Assembly: GCF_002929225.1 (NCBI RefSeq)
Contig: NZ_PISM01000004.1
Location: 620,001 to 684,000 of the forward strand
Direction of reading: 5' to 3'
DNA length: 64,000 nt
Source of the DNA: Stutzerimonas kunmingensis
GTDB taxonomy: Bacteria > Pseudomonadota > Gammaproteobacteria > Pseudomonadales > Pseudomonadaceae
The translations under genes and the position numbers were made by a program. This document shows positions 17,901-26,284 of the stretch, piece after piece (position 1 is the stretch's first letter; every line of letters starts with the position of its first letter). A model generated the notes under the pieces. The model made no database searches and had not been told where the DNA came from. It saw only the letters and a list, made by a program, of their open reading frames with translations.

Positions 17901-18641
17901 AACTTCTATAGCAGCCAGAAAACCGCCTGGGACAAGCTAGGTGCGGCGCAGCGGGACTTCCAGCCCAACCGCCCCAAGTTGGAGAAGGATGAAAAAGCCG
18001 CTCGTGCCCTGGCACGCATCGACGAAATCCTCAGCGCCAAGGCTCCATTCAACCTGATTCGCGAAGGTGAAGGGCTGATCCAAACCATCACTCAGATCAA
18101 CGACGGCTTCCTCAAGGATGCCCACGCACGCGCGGATGCCTGGCTGGACAAGCAGTTGGCCAAGGTCAATGCGGAACTGGATGATTTGCAAGCCAGCACG
18201 GATCAGCGCAACAAGAGCCTGCTCGCCCTGCAAAACCTCCGGCAGCGTATTAGCAAACAGCGCAGCCTGGCCCATATCAGCCAAATGCAGGATGAGGCGC
18301 GCGATCTAGCCGATGCAGCCATCGACCATTTACACCTGTTGGCCGAACAGGCTGCCGCCAAAGCCAAGGCCGCAGCCAGCGCACCGGCACCAACGCCCGT
18401 GGTCTCGGGCAGCGGTAATCCGGGTGTGCCTGTAGCCGAACCCAGCGCTCAGGTGGTGAATACGCCTGCGGCTGTAGTCGCGCCGGTCGTACCGGTCAAA
18501 AAACGCCGGGTTATCGATGCTCAGCTGCTCGCGGGCTCTGGCTATATCGAAACACAAGCCGATATCGACAATTTCCTCGCCAAACTGCGTAAAGAGCTTG
18601 AGCAGGCAATCGCTGATAACCAGCGTGTAGAAATTCGATAG
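14964..18641 (+). CDS. brxC: BREX ATPase BrxC (DUF499-type P-loop)
   Basis: A 1225-residue cytoplasmic P-loop ATPase of the size expected for BrxC. The N terminus reads STVQIKSLFTRSIHRSINGV, and Walker A GFFGSGKSHF lies at about residues 76-85. A Walker B-like strand, RIVFLVDEVGQFIG, lies near 268-281. The C-terminal third is helical with a Pro/Ala-rich linker (roughly 1130-1180) before a short conserved end. BrxC is needed for both BREX methylation and phage exclusion and probably acts as a motor or assembly platform. Base composition is G+C-rich like the core genes and unlike the variable part of pglX. Confidence 0.9.
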   Translation: MSTVQIKSLFTRSIHRSINGVIKADQDDAESVWQELDEYVITRELDQHLRSFFESYLAALDNPQDASGRVGVWISGFFGSGKSHFLKILSYLLENKKVSKDGETRQAIDFFERKIADPMLAADIKRAIAAETDVLLFNIDSKADSGDGRDAILRVFLKIFNERLGFCGDHPHIAHMERHLDDQGKFAAFKQAFADASDSTWEDERDAYHFQVDALATALSQTLGQEIKDADAWVERFENDFSLNVESFAKWVKEYLDKRGKDQRIVFLVDEVGQFIGQDTHLMLSLQTITENLGTICGGRAWVLVTSQEDIDAVLGEVRASKANDFSKIQGRFKTRLSLSSGNVDEVIQRRLLDKEPEPKDALRKIYREKADILRNQLSFTNTGRTYKAFTDEDNFAAVYPFVPYQFQLVQRIFESIRKAGATGTHLARGERSLLDAFQSAAKAVSENNVGVLVPLYRFYPSIEGFLEGVVKSTIDNAASNPSLQEFDPLVLKTLFLIRYVDEIKGNVDNLITLFIDEIDADRQGLRKQIEDSLQRLEKETLVSRNGDDFFFLTNEERDISREIKDMDLTSADEARELGQLLFDEALRGQRKFRFPDNGKDFGLNRQCDLHPLGNRVDGDLLISVISPLVDDRDTWSEQRCILESSQGEGSVLLRLEDERDLARELRLYLQTDKYITRKNDGTLPHNTKRILQDRAEENRQRRQRLSTTVDRLLREAEVYVAGNKLETKASSAPMLAEEALDYLVRNTFSKLGYIQHLSSDPQKEIQAMLATQQTPGLGLESTGEANPRALKEVSQHIELLAGQSRRIVLHDLAETHYGRRPYGWPEWETVLLIVRLMLKGEVSLIGNGGPLAPQQIWAEISTPARWRTTEIQKRQQVGSGELQKARQQFKEVFQKIAPDGEDSLYTLLQSSLASWESEFKQWRALAQTGQYPGLDDIDQGIKLIGKLKAAPDSFDAIQLFLKERSALLDLSDSYGDLDNFYSSQKTAWDKLGAAQRDFQPNRPKLEKDEKAARALARIDEILSAKAPFNLIREGEGLIQTITQINDGFLKDAHARADAWLDKQLAKVNAELDDLQASTDQRNKSLLALQNLRQRISKQRSLAHISQMQDEARDLADAAIDHLHLLAEQAAAKAKAAASAPAPTPVVSGSGNPGVPVAEPSAQVVNTPAAVVAPVVPVKKRRVIDAQLLAGSGYIETQADIDNFLAKLRKELEQAIADNQRVEIR

Positions 18642-18692
18642 CCAACAGCCGTGCTGCCCTGTGGGCGGCACGATGCGCATAAGGATGTGAGC

Positions 18693-19484
18693 ATGATTCC
18701 CTATCCGGAAGTGACCTCTTTGTTCAAGTACATGCCCTGGCCAGGCTTTGCCAGGGAGACACTGCTTGAACAGAGGATTTGGTACTCCAGCATGTCGGCC
18801 TTCAATGATCCGTTCGAGGGAATCTACGACATTCAAAATGACATCTCCGTGCATGCAGCCATCGCCCTGGCTGTCAAATACAAAGCGAATTGTCATTGGG
18901 ATGAAGTTGAAGGATACATCCGCACAAGGGTGCTTCATTCCCGGCATAACAGCCTTGTTCTCAGCGATGACTTCAAGGCCATGGTGAAGCAGCAGGTTGA
19001 AGCGGCCCGAGACCAAATTCGGAGCCTTGGCGTGCTCTCATTATCGATGGTGCCAGACTCGATTCTGCTCTGGTCGCACTACGCCGATGAGCACAAAGGC
19101 ATCTGCATCGAGTTTGAGCGCAACATCGACGAGGACTCCGGCATCCTCGAAAAATCCAGGCCAGTTATCTACTCGGATATGTACCCGACCCCCAGCGTGG
19201 ATCAGTTGGTATTAGATCCTCGTGCCCTGACTAACAAGGTTGTGTACACCAAGTCCCACCACTGGGCCTACGAAAAAGAGTGGCGCTTGTGGAAGGACAA
19301 AGGCAATCAAAAACACCCGCTGCCAGGCCCGGTGAAGTCAGTGATATTGGGCAGCAACTGGCACGGTAGTCAGGAAGATATTCAGCGAATCTGTCGTGAC
19401 CTCAATGCTGATCTTGTTCAGGCCAAAATCGTGAAAGGCCGTTATGACATCGAGTTTGAAACCATCCAGCATCGAGAAACATAG
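18693..19484 (+). CDS. DUF2971-family protein inserted in BREX
   Basis: A 263-residue soluble protein with the DUF2971 look: SLFKYMPWPG at the N terminus, IWYSSMSAFNDPFEGIYD, SMVPDSILLWSHYADEHKGICIEF mid-protein (shown here in part), and YEKEWRLW near the C terminus. DUF2971 proteins are uncharacterised but recur next to phage-defence genes. The ATG at 18693 follows an AAGGA; the frame extends upstream to 18651 without support. It is placed between brxC and pglX on the same strand, a common position for BREX cargo. It could be an accessory defence gene exploiting the BREX promoter. Confidence 0.7.
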   Translation: MIPYPEVTSLFKYMPWPGFARETLLEQRIWYSSMSAFNDPFEGIYDIQNDISVHAAIALAVKYKANCHWDEVEGYIRTRVLHSRHNSLVLSDDFKAMVKQQVEAARDQIRSLGVLSLSMVPDSILLWSHYADEHKGICIEFERNIDEDSGILEKSRPVIYSDMYPTPSVDQLVLDPRALTNKVVYTKSHHWAYEKEWRLWKDKGNQKHPLPGPVKSVILGSNWHGSQEDIQRICRDLNADLVQAKIVKGRYDIEFETIQHRET

Positions 19485-19598
19485 TCTGCATCACTGCAAT
19501 ACCCATATGGGTTGGATGCCACTCACTCCAACACAAGATCGTTAAGCGCTCCTCGATCAAAATCGATTGCTGTTGAGCCTTGGAAGGATTTGAAGTTT

Positions 19599-22500
19599 AT
19601 GAACCGCTCCGCTCTGAAAAAATACGCCCCCCAGGCTCGTCTCGACTTTATCGAGGCCGTCACCCTGCGTGCCCGTCGCCTCGGGCTTGATCCGACATTG
19701 CCGGTCAGTGTCGAACAAACGGGCGACGTATTGCTGATTGCTGGCCAGCCGTTCCCGGCCAGTGTTGCCAAGCAGCGCTCCGCGCTGGCTCAGCGTATTC
19801 AGCAGCAGGGCTTTAATGCCGTGGTCGAGGCGTTGGCCTACACCTGGTTTAACCGCCTGGTAGCCATTCGCTTTATGGAACTCAAGGGCTACCTCAGCCA
19901 CGGCTACCGTGTGCTCAGCCACCCACAAGGTCAGCAGCCAGAGATTCTCGATCACGTTCAGCACCTTGATCTGCCTGGTTTGGACAAGTCTGAAGTCATT
20001 CGCCTGAAAACCGCAGGTAATCAGGACGAAGCGCTTTACCGCGAGATTCTCCTCGCCCAGTGCCACGAGCTGCACCGCAATATGCCGTTCCTCTTCGAGG
20101 CGTTAGACGATGCCACCGAGCTGCTGCTCCCGGACAACCTCCTGCGTACCGACTCGCCCATTGCTCACCTGGTCAGCGATATCGACGAGGCCGACTGGCA
20201 AGAGGTCGAGGTCATCGGTTGGCTCTATCAGTTCTATATCAGCGACAAAAAGGACGAAGTGATCGGCAAGGTGGTCAAGAGCGAGGACATTCCCGCCGCC
20301 ACCCAGCTGTTCACCCCCAACTGGATCGTTCAGTACCTGGTGCAAAACAGCCTCGGTCGCCTCTGGCTGATGGCCAACCCAGGCTCAAACCTCAAAGACA
20401 AAATGCCTTACTACATCGAGCCCGCCGAGCAAACACTGGAGGTGCAAGCCCAGCTTGATGCCTTGATCAAGGTGCGGATGGATGAAGATGGCGGCACGCT
20501 CAATCCTGAGTCGTTGACCGTGCTCGACCCAGCCTGTGGGTCGGGCCATATCCTGGTGGAAGCCTACAACCTGCTGCGAGCCATTTATGAAGAGCGGGGC
20601 TACCGCCTGCGGGAGATCCCACGGCTGATCCTGCAAAAGAACCTATTCGGCCTCGATATCGACGACCGAGCTGCTCAGCTGGCTGGTTTCGCCCTGCTGA
20701 TGAAGGCTCGCGAGGATGATCGCCGGCTATTCGATGAGGAAGGAAATCCGCCACATCTCAATGTTATGGCCATTCAGCAAAGTGTTGGCCTGCCGGATGA
20801 GGAAATGGCCCAGGTCATTCTTAATGCCGCTATCCAGATTGAGGGCGGCGATGCATTCCATTCAGGACAGCTATTCGGCGGTGGGCAGTTGGAAACGCAA
20901 CATAGCTCAGGGCTTACGGTGCTTGATTTACGCCAACTAATTCAGTTATTTGAGCATGGTAAGAACTTCGGTTCTCTGATCAGTCTACCGAAAGCTCTTA
21001 ATGCAAAGCTGGGAAATATCGTTGATCTGCTGGCTAGCGTACGTAACCAGGGCGATGATCTTTCGCGCAGCTATGCGAATCAGGTGTTAAAGCAGTTTGC
21101 TTGGCCTGCCAGTTTACTGGCATTGCAATATGATGCGGTGGTGGCGAATCCTCCGTATATGGGTAGCAAGGGTATGAACGCCTTCCTCAAGAGTTTTGCC
21201 CAAAGGGGGTTTCCAGACAGTAAAGCAGATCTTTTCGCGATGTTTATGGAGCGAGGTTTCATGTTGTGCCGGTCAAACGGTTTCAACAGCATGGTGACTA
21301 TGCAGAGTTGGATGTTTCTTTCTTCATACCAGTCTATGAGGGAAAAAATTCTTACAGATAGGGCCGTTATTACCATGGCTCATCTAGGGGCAAGGGCGTT
21401 TAGTGAAATATCAGGGGAGATTGTTCAGACTACTGCATTTGTCTTGGGGAAGACAAATATTTCAGAAGCGAGGCCTGTGTTTAACAGGTTGATAGAGGGT
21501 TCAGAGCAGGAAAAGCAAGATTTGCTTCTGGCTAGTGGGCAGCGCTTTGATGAAACCTGCCAGTCTGATTTTTCTAAGGTTCCTGGTAGCCCGCTAGCTT
21601 ACTGGATCGATGATAATACTAGAGATGTTTTTGTTGAAAATCCTAATATAGCCTCTGCTGCGCATTGTATACAAGGAATTATTACTGGTGATACGCAGCG
21701 GTATATTAGGCTCTGGCCGGAAATATCTTTTTCTAAAATAGCCTTGGGTGTCGATGATTTTTCTAAAATTGATTTGAATTCTATTTTTTGGATCCCCTAT
21801 ACAAAAGGTGGGCAGCCTAGAAAGTGGTATGGAAATAATGAATATGTTATTAACTGGAAAGATGAAGGGCGAGGATTAGTTAGAGCGAGGACTCAGAACT
21901 CAGAGTTTTATCTTAAGCCTTGTGTGACCTGGACTTTGATTGGTTCAAGCTCTTTCGCTGCTCGATATTGTCCCCCGGGTTTTTTATGGGATGTTTCTGG
22001 TTCAATTGGTTTTCCAAAAAACACGGATGACTCAAAACTAATTTTGGCGATTTTGTGTAGTAGGTTTTCAAAACTTGCAATAAATATTTTAAATCCTACT
22101 ATTAATACAAACATCGAGGATGTGGATTCTATCCCTATTTGTGTCCCATCTTTAGATGATAGGTCTGCCATTAATGATCTTGTGCAGAGGGCGATTGATA
22201 TTTCGAAAGAGGATTGGGACTTGAATGAGATGTCATGGGGCTTTAGATATCCATTCGAGCTAGGGGGGCGGTCACTTTCGGATAGCTGGTTAAGTTTTAA
22301 ATCAAGTTGCGAGGCTAGGGTATACAATCTTGAGTGTTTAGAGCGTGAAATTGAGTCGTTACTTGTGATCTCTTATAAGGTTGATCAATCACTTCTTCAG
22401 CAGGTTGAAAGTGATCAAGTTTCTCTAAAAACAGCCAGTCGCGAAGGTGACGCGGTGCGATTAGTTTCTTATGCCGTTGGCTGTATGAATGGTCGCTACA

Positions 22501-23192
22501 GTCTAAACGAGCAAGGCCTTGTATATGCTAATAACAGCAATTTCGGTTTTGATCCCTCGCGCTATACGAAGTTTCCTGCGGATGCCGACGGTATTATTCC
22601 CATCACCGATGAGTCCTGGTTCGAGGACGATGCCGCCGAGCGCGTACGTGAGTTCGTCAAGGTGGTCTGGGGTGCTGAAACGCTTGTAGAAAATATGGAG
22701 TGGCTGGCCGATAGCCTGGGCCGTAAGGCTGGTGAGTCCGCTGACGATGCCATCCGCCGTTACCTGTCCGCCAGTTTCTACAAAGACCACCTGCAAACCT
22801 ACAAGAAGCGCCCAATCTACTGGCTGTTCTCCAGCGGCAAGCAAAAGGCCTTCGAGTGCCTGGTGTACCTGCACCGCTATAACGAGGGCACGCTCTCGCG
22901 TATGCGCATGGAATACGTCGTGCCGCTGCAAAGCCGTATGCAGGCCCGTATCGACAAGCTCACCGATGACATCGACAGCGCCACCAGCAGCGCCCAACAA
23001 AAAGCCCTGCAAAAGCGCAAAGATAAACTCACCAAGCAGCTCGAAGAACTCCGCCGCTTCGACGAAAACCTACGCCCCTACGCCGACCAGCGCATCACTC
23101 TCGACCTGGATGATGGCGTTAAGGTCAACTATGGAAAATTCGGTAATCTGCTGGCTGAGGTCAAGGCGGTTACTGGCGGTAAAGAAGACTAA
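19599..23192 (+). CDS. pglX: BREX adenine-N6 methyltransferase PglX
   Basis: A 1197-residue BREX-1 methyltransferase. I chose the ATG at 19599, which begins the conserved MNRSALKKYAPQAR and follows GGAAGG; upstream codons from 19512 look non-native. The AdoMet-binding motif LDPACGSGH lies at about residue 308 and the catalytic NPPY at about 517. The C-terminal part has a charged helix bundle (ALQKRKDKLTKQLEELRRF). PglX methylates adenine in a non-palindromic site, marking self DNA for BREX. Base composition shifts: roughly 20750-22560, which includes the probable specificity region, is clearly A+T-richer than both ends, suggesting that segment was exchanged by recombination. Confidence 0.9.
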   Translation: MNRSALKKYAPQARLDFIEAVTLRARRLGLDPTLPVSVEQTGDVLLIAGQPFPASVAKQRSALAQRIQQQGFNAVVEALAYTWFNRLVAIRFMELKGYLSHGYRVLSHPQGQQPEILDHVQHLDLPGLDKSEVIRLKTAGNQDEALYREILLAQCHELHRNMPFLFEALDDATELLLPDNLLRTDSPIAHLVSDIDEADWQEVEVIGWLYQFYISDKKDEVIGKVVKSEDIPAATQLFTPNWIVQYLVQNSLGRLWLMANPGSNLKDKMPYYIEPAEQTLEVQAQLDALIKVRMDEDGGTLNPESLTVLDPACGSGHILVEAYNLLRAIYEERGYRLREIPRLILQKNLFGLDIDDRAAQLAGFALLMKAREDDRRLFDEEGNPPHLNVMAIQQSVGLPDEEMAQVILNAAIQIEGGDAFHSGQLFGGGQLETQHSSGLTVLDLRQLIQLFEHGKNFGSLISLPKALNAKLGNIVDLLASVRNQGDDLSRSYANQVLKQFAWPASLLALQYDAVVANPPYMGSKGMNAFLKSFAQRGFPDSKADLFAMFMERGFMLCRSNGFNSMVTMQSWMFLSSYQSMREKILTDRAVITMAHLGARAFSEISGEIVQTTAFVLGKTNISEARPVFNRLIEGSEQEKQDLLLASGQRFDETCQSDFSKVPGSPLAYWIDDNTRDVFVENPNIASAAHCIQGIITGDTQRYIRLWPEISFSKIALGVDDFSKIDLNSIFWIPYTKGGQPRKWYGNNEYVINWKDEGRGLVRARTQNSEFYLKPCVTWTLIGSSSFAARYCPPGFLWDVSGSIGFPKNTDDSKLILAILCSRFSKLAINILNPTINTNIEDVDSIPICVPSLDDRSAINDLVQRAIDISKEDWDLNEMSWGFRYPFELGGRSLSDSWLSFKSSCEARVYNLECLEREIESLLVISYKVDQSLLQQVESDQVSLKTASREGDAVRLVSYAVGCMNGRYSLNEQGLVYANNSNFGFDPSRYTKFPADADGIIPITDESWFEDDAAERVREFVKVVWGAETLVENMEWLADSLGRKAGESADDAIRRYLSASFYKDHLQTYKKRPIYWLFSSGKQKAFECLVYLHRYNEGTLSRMRMEYVVPLQSRMQARIDKLTDDIDSATSSAQQKALQKRKDKLTKQLEELRRFDENLRPYADQRITLDLDDGVKVNYGKFGNLLAEVKAVTGGKED

Positions 23193-23218
23193 TCGTTTGT
23201 TAAAACTGAGGTGTTACG

Positions 23219-23800
23219 GTGTTTCCAAACAAACAAATAATCGTAGTTTATCCTGATGACTACGAAGATCTGGCGGTTGCCATGCAGCATGAAATTTCAA
23301 AGGTGGATAGTTTTGATTGTTCGGCATGGTCTATCGAGCACTATAAACAAAACGCCCCTACGCTCTCGGGGCGTAGCTATGCGGTCTTTCTGGGAACGCC
23401 AGACGAAAATCGATTCACCAAGATGTATCAACCGCAAATCTCAAAAATAGTTAACGTAAATGGGGCGTGCTTGGGCTGGGATGGCAGTAAGGCTATTATT
23501 TTCGGCGAAGGTAACCTAGAAAAGAAACCAGCATTTGACGCATTCAAAAGTAAGTTAGGATATGGCTCTGCGGCTGCCGGTATCGCTTCTTCGGCCACGT
23601 TAGGTACAGTGATGAGCGCCGGGTTTTTAGTTGCGGTACCTGCTCTTCCGGCCGCGATAATCGGTGGTGGCGTTTATAGTGTTGCTAAATTCTTTATGAA
23701 TAAAAAGGCGCGCCGAGTACTTCGTTATGAACAAACTAAAATGGCGATCTATAATTTTTTACTGACAGAGCTCGAAATTTGGACTAAGGGACGTGAATAA
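23219..23800 (+). CDS. Unrecognised 193-residue protein with membrane segment (BREX-embedded)
   Basis: It begins at a GTG, 26 bp after pglX, preceded by GAGGTG. The first 100 residues look like an alpha/beta domain (QIIVVYPDDYEDLAV, SYAVFLGTPDENRF). A Gly/Ala-rich hydrophobic stretch at about residues 120-160 (AAAGIASSATLGTVMSAGFL then VAVPALPAAIIGGGV) could form a membrane hairpin. A basic segment, MNKKARRVLRYE, follows. The stop overlaps the next ATG (TAATG), so the two genes are coupled. Neither is a known BREX core protein. The combination of a sensor-like domain and a membrane segment would suit an abortive-infection component, but that is a guess. Confidence 0.55.
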   Translation: MFPNKQIIVVYPDDYEDLAVAMQHEISKVDSFDCSAWSIEHYKQNAPTLSGRSYAVFLGTPDENRFTKMYQPQISKIVNVNGACLGWDGSKAIIFGEGNLEKKPAFDAFKSKLGYGSAAAGIASSATLGTVMSAGFLVAVPALPAAIIGGGVYSVAKFFMNKKARRVLRYEQTKMAIYNFLLTELEIWTKGRE

Positions 23801-25200
23801 TGGGCGATTTTGCTGACGCCTATTTTAGGGCCAGTAGAGACTTCTCTGGGGTAAGCGGTGCTCTTGAGTCGGCAGCCTTTGTTTCAGATGTGCAGTCAGC
23901 AATCGATACGGCTCTTGCCGCAATGGCCAAGGAGGCTGAGCGTCGTGCAAATGTGGGCGTCGACTACGTAAAAGGCAATATTGCAGAAGTCTGGCATGCA
24001 GAAACACTTAAGGTTTCTGCGGTCGCAAAAGGCAATGATGATGTATGGGCGACAGCTCTCAGTAATAACAAGACCGGCGAGGATGTGGCTTACGGGAATG
24101 CCTCGGCGGCCTCGCATGCTGAGTTGAAGTATTACAAGACGGCTGAAGATACAGCAAGGCAGTTAGGTAATCCTGCGTATTCTGACAGCCAGAAAATTGT
24201 GCCTTCGGATCAGCTAGAAGGCGTTGTTGCGGAATCGCAGAAACAAGCTGCACGTAACCAGGATAGCCGTCCCGAGGTATCTGCGGCATACCAAGACACA
24301 GCTGATACTGTCAGTGATCGAATTGAGGTCGACGGCGTAACCTCAAAGCCTTTAACCGAAGGCGATGCAAAAAGCATTGCGTCAGAGTTAAAGCAAGATG
24401 GTGAGATTGATGCTGATAAGTATGGTCTTAATACTGAAGGTTTTATCGAATGGTCGGATATTTTTAGAGAGTCCGGTAGCGCAGCACTTAACGCGGCCGC
24501 CTTTTCCGCTGCCCTGACTGCTGCGCCCCATGTCTACCGCATCATTGACAAGTGCCTCAAAACGGGTGAGTTAGATGCAAAGCTTATCCGTGAGGGCGCA
24601 GGCCACGTCCTGTCGAGTTCATCTGCCGCAGGATTACGTGGCGGGCTTGCAGCTGTTATCACTGGATCCTGTAAATCTGGTCTGATGGGACAGTCTCTCA
24701 AGGGGGTGTCGCCTAATGCTATTGGTATGGCCACTGCAATGGCACTGAATTCCATCGAAAACTCCTGGCGTTATGCCCAGGGGCAGATCTCTGGAAAAGA
24801 GCTTGCTTTCAATTCCTCAAGAGATGCGGTGGCACTGATGATGGGCGGAGGCGGTGCTGCTCTCGGTCAGATGCTTATCCCCGTGCCGATACTGGGCGCT
24901 TTGCTTGGCAATCTGGTTGGCTCGACAATTGGTGCAGTAGGCGTCAGCTACGCGAACAACAAGGTACTGGGTATCTGTGTTGAGTCTGGCTGGACGTTCT
25001 GGGGGGTTGTGGATCAATCCTATGTGGTACCAGAGCATGTGCTAAGGGAGGCAGGTTTTGATCTTTTTGCACCTCAGTACTTCAAACCTGAGCTGTTTGC
25101 TGTGAATAAATTTAACGTGCAGCGCTTTCAAACTGACCGGAGCAGCTTCACCTTCCTGAGAAGAGGCGTGATTGCCTTCAATACAGTTGGCTTCCAGTAG
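23800..25200 (+). CDS. Unrecognised 466-residue protein with Gly-rich hydrophobic core (BREX-embedded)
   Basis: Coupled to the preceding gene by a TAATG overlap. The N-terminal half is polar and helical, with AVAKGNDDVWATALSNNKTG and YGNASAASHAELKYYKTAED. The C-terminal half contains several Gly/Ala-rich hydrophobic segments: LRGGLAAVITGSC, LMMGGGGAALGQMLIPVPIL and GALLGNLVGSTIGAVGVSYA. These resemble glycine-zipper or pore-forming regions and could insert in membranes. The end is soluble. No catalytic residues or known family are recognisable. With the preceding gene it forms a self-contained two-gene module between pglX and the AbiE pair. Confidence 0.55.
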   Translation: MGDFADAYFRASRDFSGVSGALESAAFVSDVQSAIDTALAAMAKEAERRANVGVDYVKGNIAEVWHAETLKVSAVAKGNDDVWATALSNNKTGEDVAYGNASAASHAELKYYKTAEDTARQLGNPAYSDSQKIVPSDQLEGVVAESQKQAARNQDSRPEVSAAYQDTADTVSDRIEVDGVTSKPLTEGDAKSIASELKQDGEIDADKYGLNTEGFIEWSDIFRESGSAALNAAAFSAALTAAPHVYRIIDKCLKTGELDAKLIREGAGHVLSSSSAAGLRGGLAAVITGSCKSGLMGQSLKGVSPNAIGMATAMALNSIENSWRYAQGQISGKELAFNSSRDAVALMMGGGGAALGQMLIPVPILGALLGNLVGSTIGAVGVSYANNKVLGICVESGWTFWGVVDQSYVVPEHVLREAGFDLFAPQYFKPELFAVNKFNVQRFQTDRSSFTFLRRGVIAFNTVGFQ

Positions 25201-25221
25201 GAAGCAGCCACACGACAAATC

Positions 25222-25398
25222 ATGAATTCCTTGTTCTCGACGGCTTTCCACGTTGACCAGCGTGGGCAGTTGGCTGTCAGGGCCTGTCATCCGGTCGTTC
25301 ATTTCAATAGTGAGGAGCTAGCCTTTATAGCGGCCTCGGTAGCTGCCGAAGCGGATCGCTTGGAGCAGATTCTGTTGGGTTTGATTCGTAGTGATTGA
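25222..25398 (+). CDS. Small ORF after the membrane module, 58 aa
   Basis: A 58-codon ATG frame lying 21 bp after the preceding stop. It reads as a plausible small soluble protein (FHVDQRGQLAVRACHPVVHF, then EELAFIAASVAAEADRLEQI). The ribosome site is weak (a distant GGAAG). It may be a third gene of the module, for instance a small regulator or antitoxin, or chance. Confidence 0.35.
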   Translation: MNSLFSTAFHVDQRGQLAVRACHPVVHFNSEELAFIAASVAAEADRLEQILLGLIRSD

Positions 25399-25455
25399 GG
25401 CACTCAGATCTTGATAACTCCATATTGCATGGACGCTCCCCGGGGTATTTCTAGC

Positions 25456-25483
25456 TTGCGGTAATGATGGGTTGGTTTATAAT
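25456..25483 (+). promoter_or_regulatory. Sigma-70-like promoter for the AbiE pair
   Basis: TTGCGG (25456-25461) and TATAAT (25478-25483) are separated by 16 bp and lie about 37 bp before the abiEi GTG. An ATGATCAT palindrome follows at 25495-25502, a position suitable for autoregulation by the antitoxin. AbiEi proteins are known to repress their own promoter. The toxin-antitoxin pair probably has its own transcription inside the BREX locus. Confidence 0.55.
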
Positions 25484-25519
25484 TTTTCAATTAGATGATC
25501 ATTTTGCTAGGTTTTTTGC

Positions 25520-26284
25520 GTGAAAATAAACCATCTGATTGCAGACTGGCCCTCTGGAGTTATTGCCACTCAGAGCTGGTTACACCAGCACGGTGTTGGC
25601 AGCAGCCTGGCGCGTAAGTACCAGCAGTCCGGTTGGATTGAGCGGATTGGCCATGGTGCCTGGCAGCGACGTGGCGATAGCGTCGACTGGCTGGGAGGCG
25701 TATTTGGCTTGCAGCAGGACGGCCTCTTGAAAGTCTGGCCGGGCGGCCAAACTGCCCTTGCTTTGCAAGGCTATAGCCACTATCTGCCGCTAGGCGAGGA
25801 TGTGGTGACTTTGTTTGCCTCCCCTGGCTTAAGACTGCCTGGCTGGTTTGCTGAACATAAGTGGGAGGTGTCGATTCGCTGCATTGCGGCCAATCTTTTC
25901 AGCGAGCTTGATTCCACTGCCTGGCAAACCTTCAAGCCTGCTCATCGCGAGTTCGAGTTGCAGATTTCCTCTCCTGAGCGGGCGGTACTAGAGCTGATCC
26001 ACGCCAGTGAAGATGAGGCATTGTTCAGTTCGGTAGCGGAGCTGCTAAACGGGCTGGCTACCTTCAGCCCCAGGCGTTTACAACGCTTGCTGGAGGCCTG
26101 TCGCTCAGTACGTGTGAAACGGGTCTTTCTGTTGCTGGCACGCCATTCTGGGCATGCGTGGTATTCCCGTCTCGACCTGACGCGAGTCGACCTGGGTACT
26201 GGCAAACGGCAGTTAATTGCGGGTGGGTGTCTGGACAAGCAATTTCTGATTACGGTGCCGGAGCAATTTGCTGATGCCTCTTGA
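25520..26284 (+). CDS. abiEi: AbiEi-type antitoxin of a type IV toxin-antitoxin system
   Basis: A 254-residue protein with an N-terminal winged-helix region (ATQSWLHQHGVGSSLARKYQ, then GWIERIGHGAWQR) typical of AbiEi antitoxins, and a C-terminal domain containing SSPERAVLELI. AbiEi represses its own promoter with the N-terminal domain and counteracts the AbiEii nucleotidyltransferase with the C-terminal domain. The start is the GTG at 25520. Its 3' end overlaps the toxin gene. The pair sits between the BREX genes pglX and pglZ, all on the same strand. Confidence is high for the pair because both members match. Confidence 0.85.
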   Translation: MKINHLIADWPSGVIATQSWLHQHGVGSSLARKYQQSGWIERIGHGAWQRRGDSVDWLGGVFGLQQDGLLKVWPGGQTALALQGYSHYLPLGEDVVTLFASPGLRLPGWFAEHKWEVSIRCIAANLFSELDSTAWQTFKPAHREFELQISSPERAVLELIHASEDEALFSSVAELLNGLATFSPRRLQRLLEACRSVRVKRVFLLLARHSGHAWYSRLDLTRVDLGTGKRQLIAGGCLDKQFLITVPEQFADAS

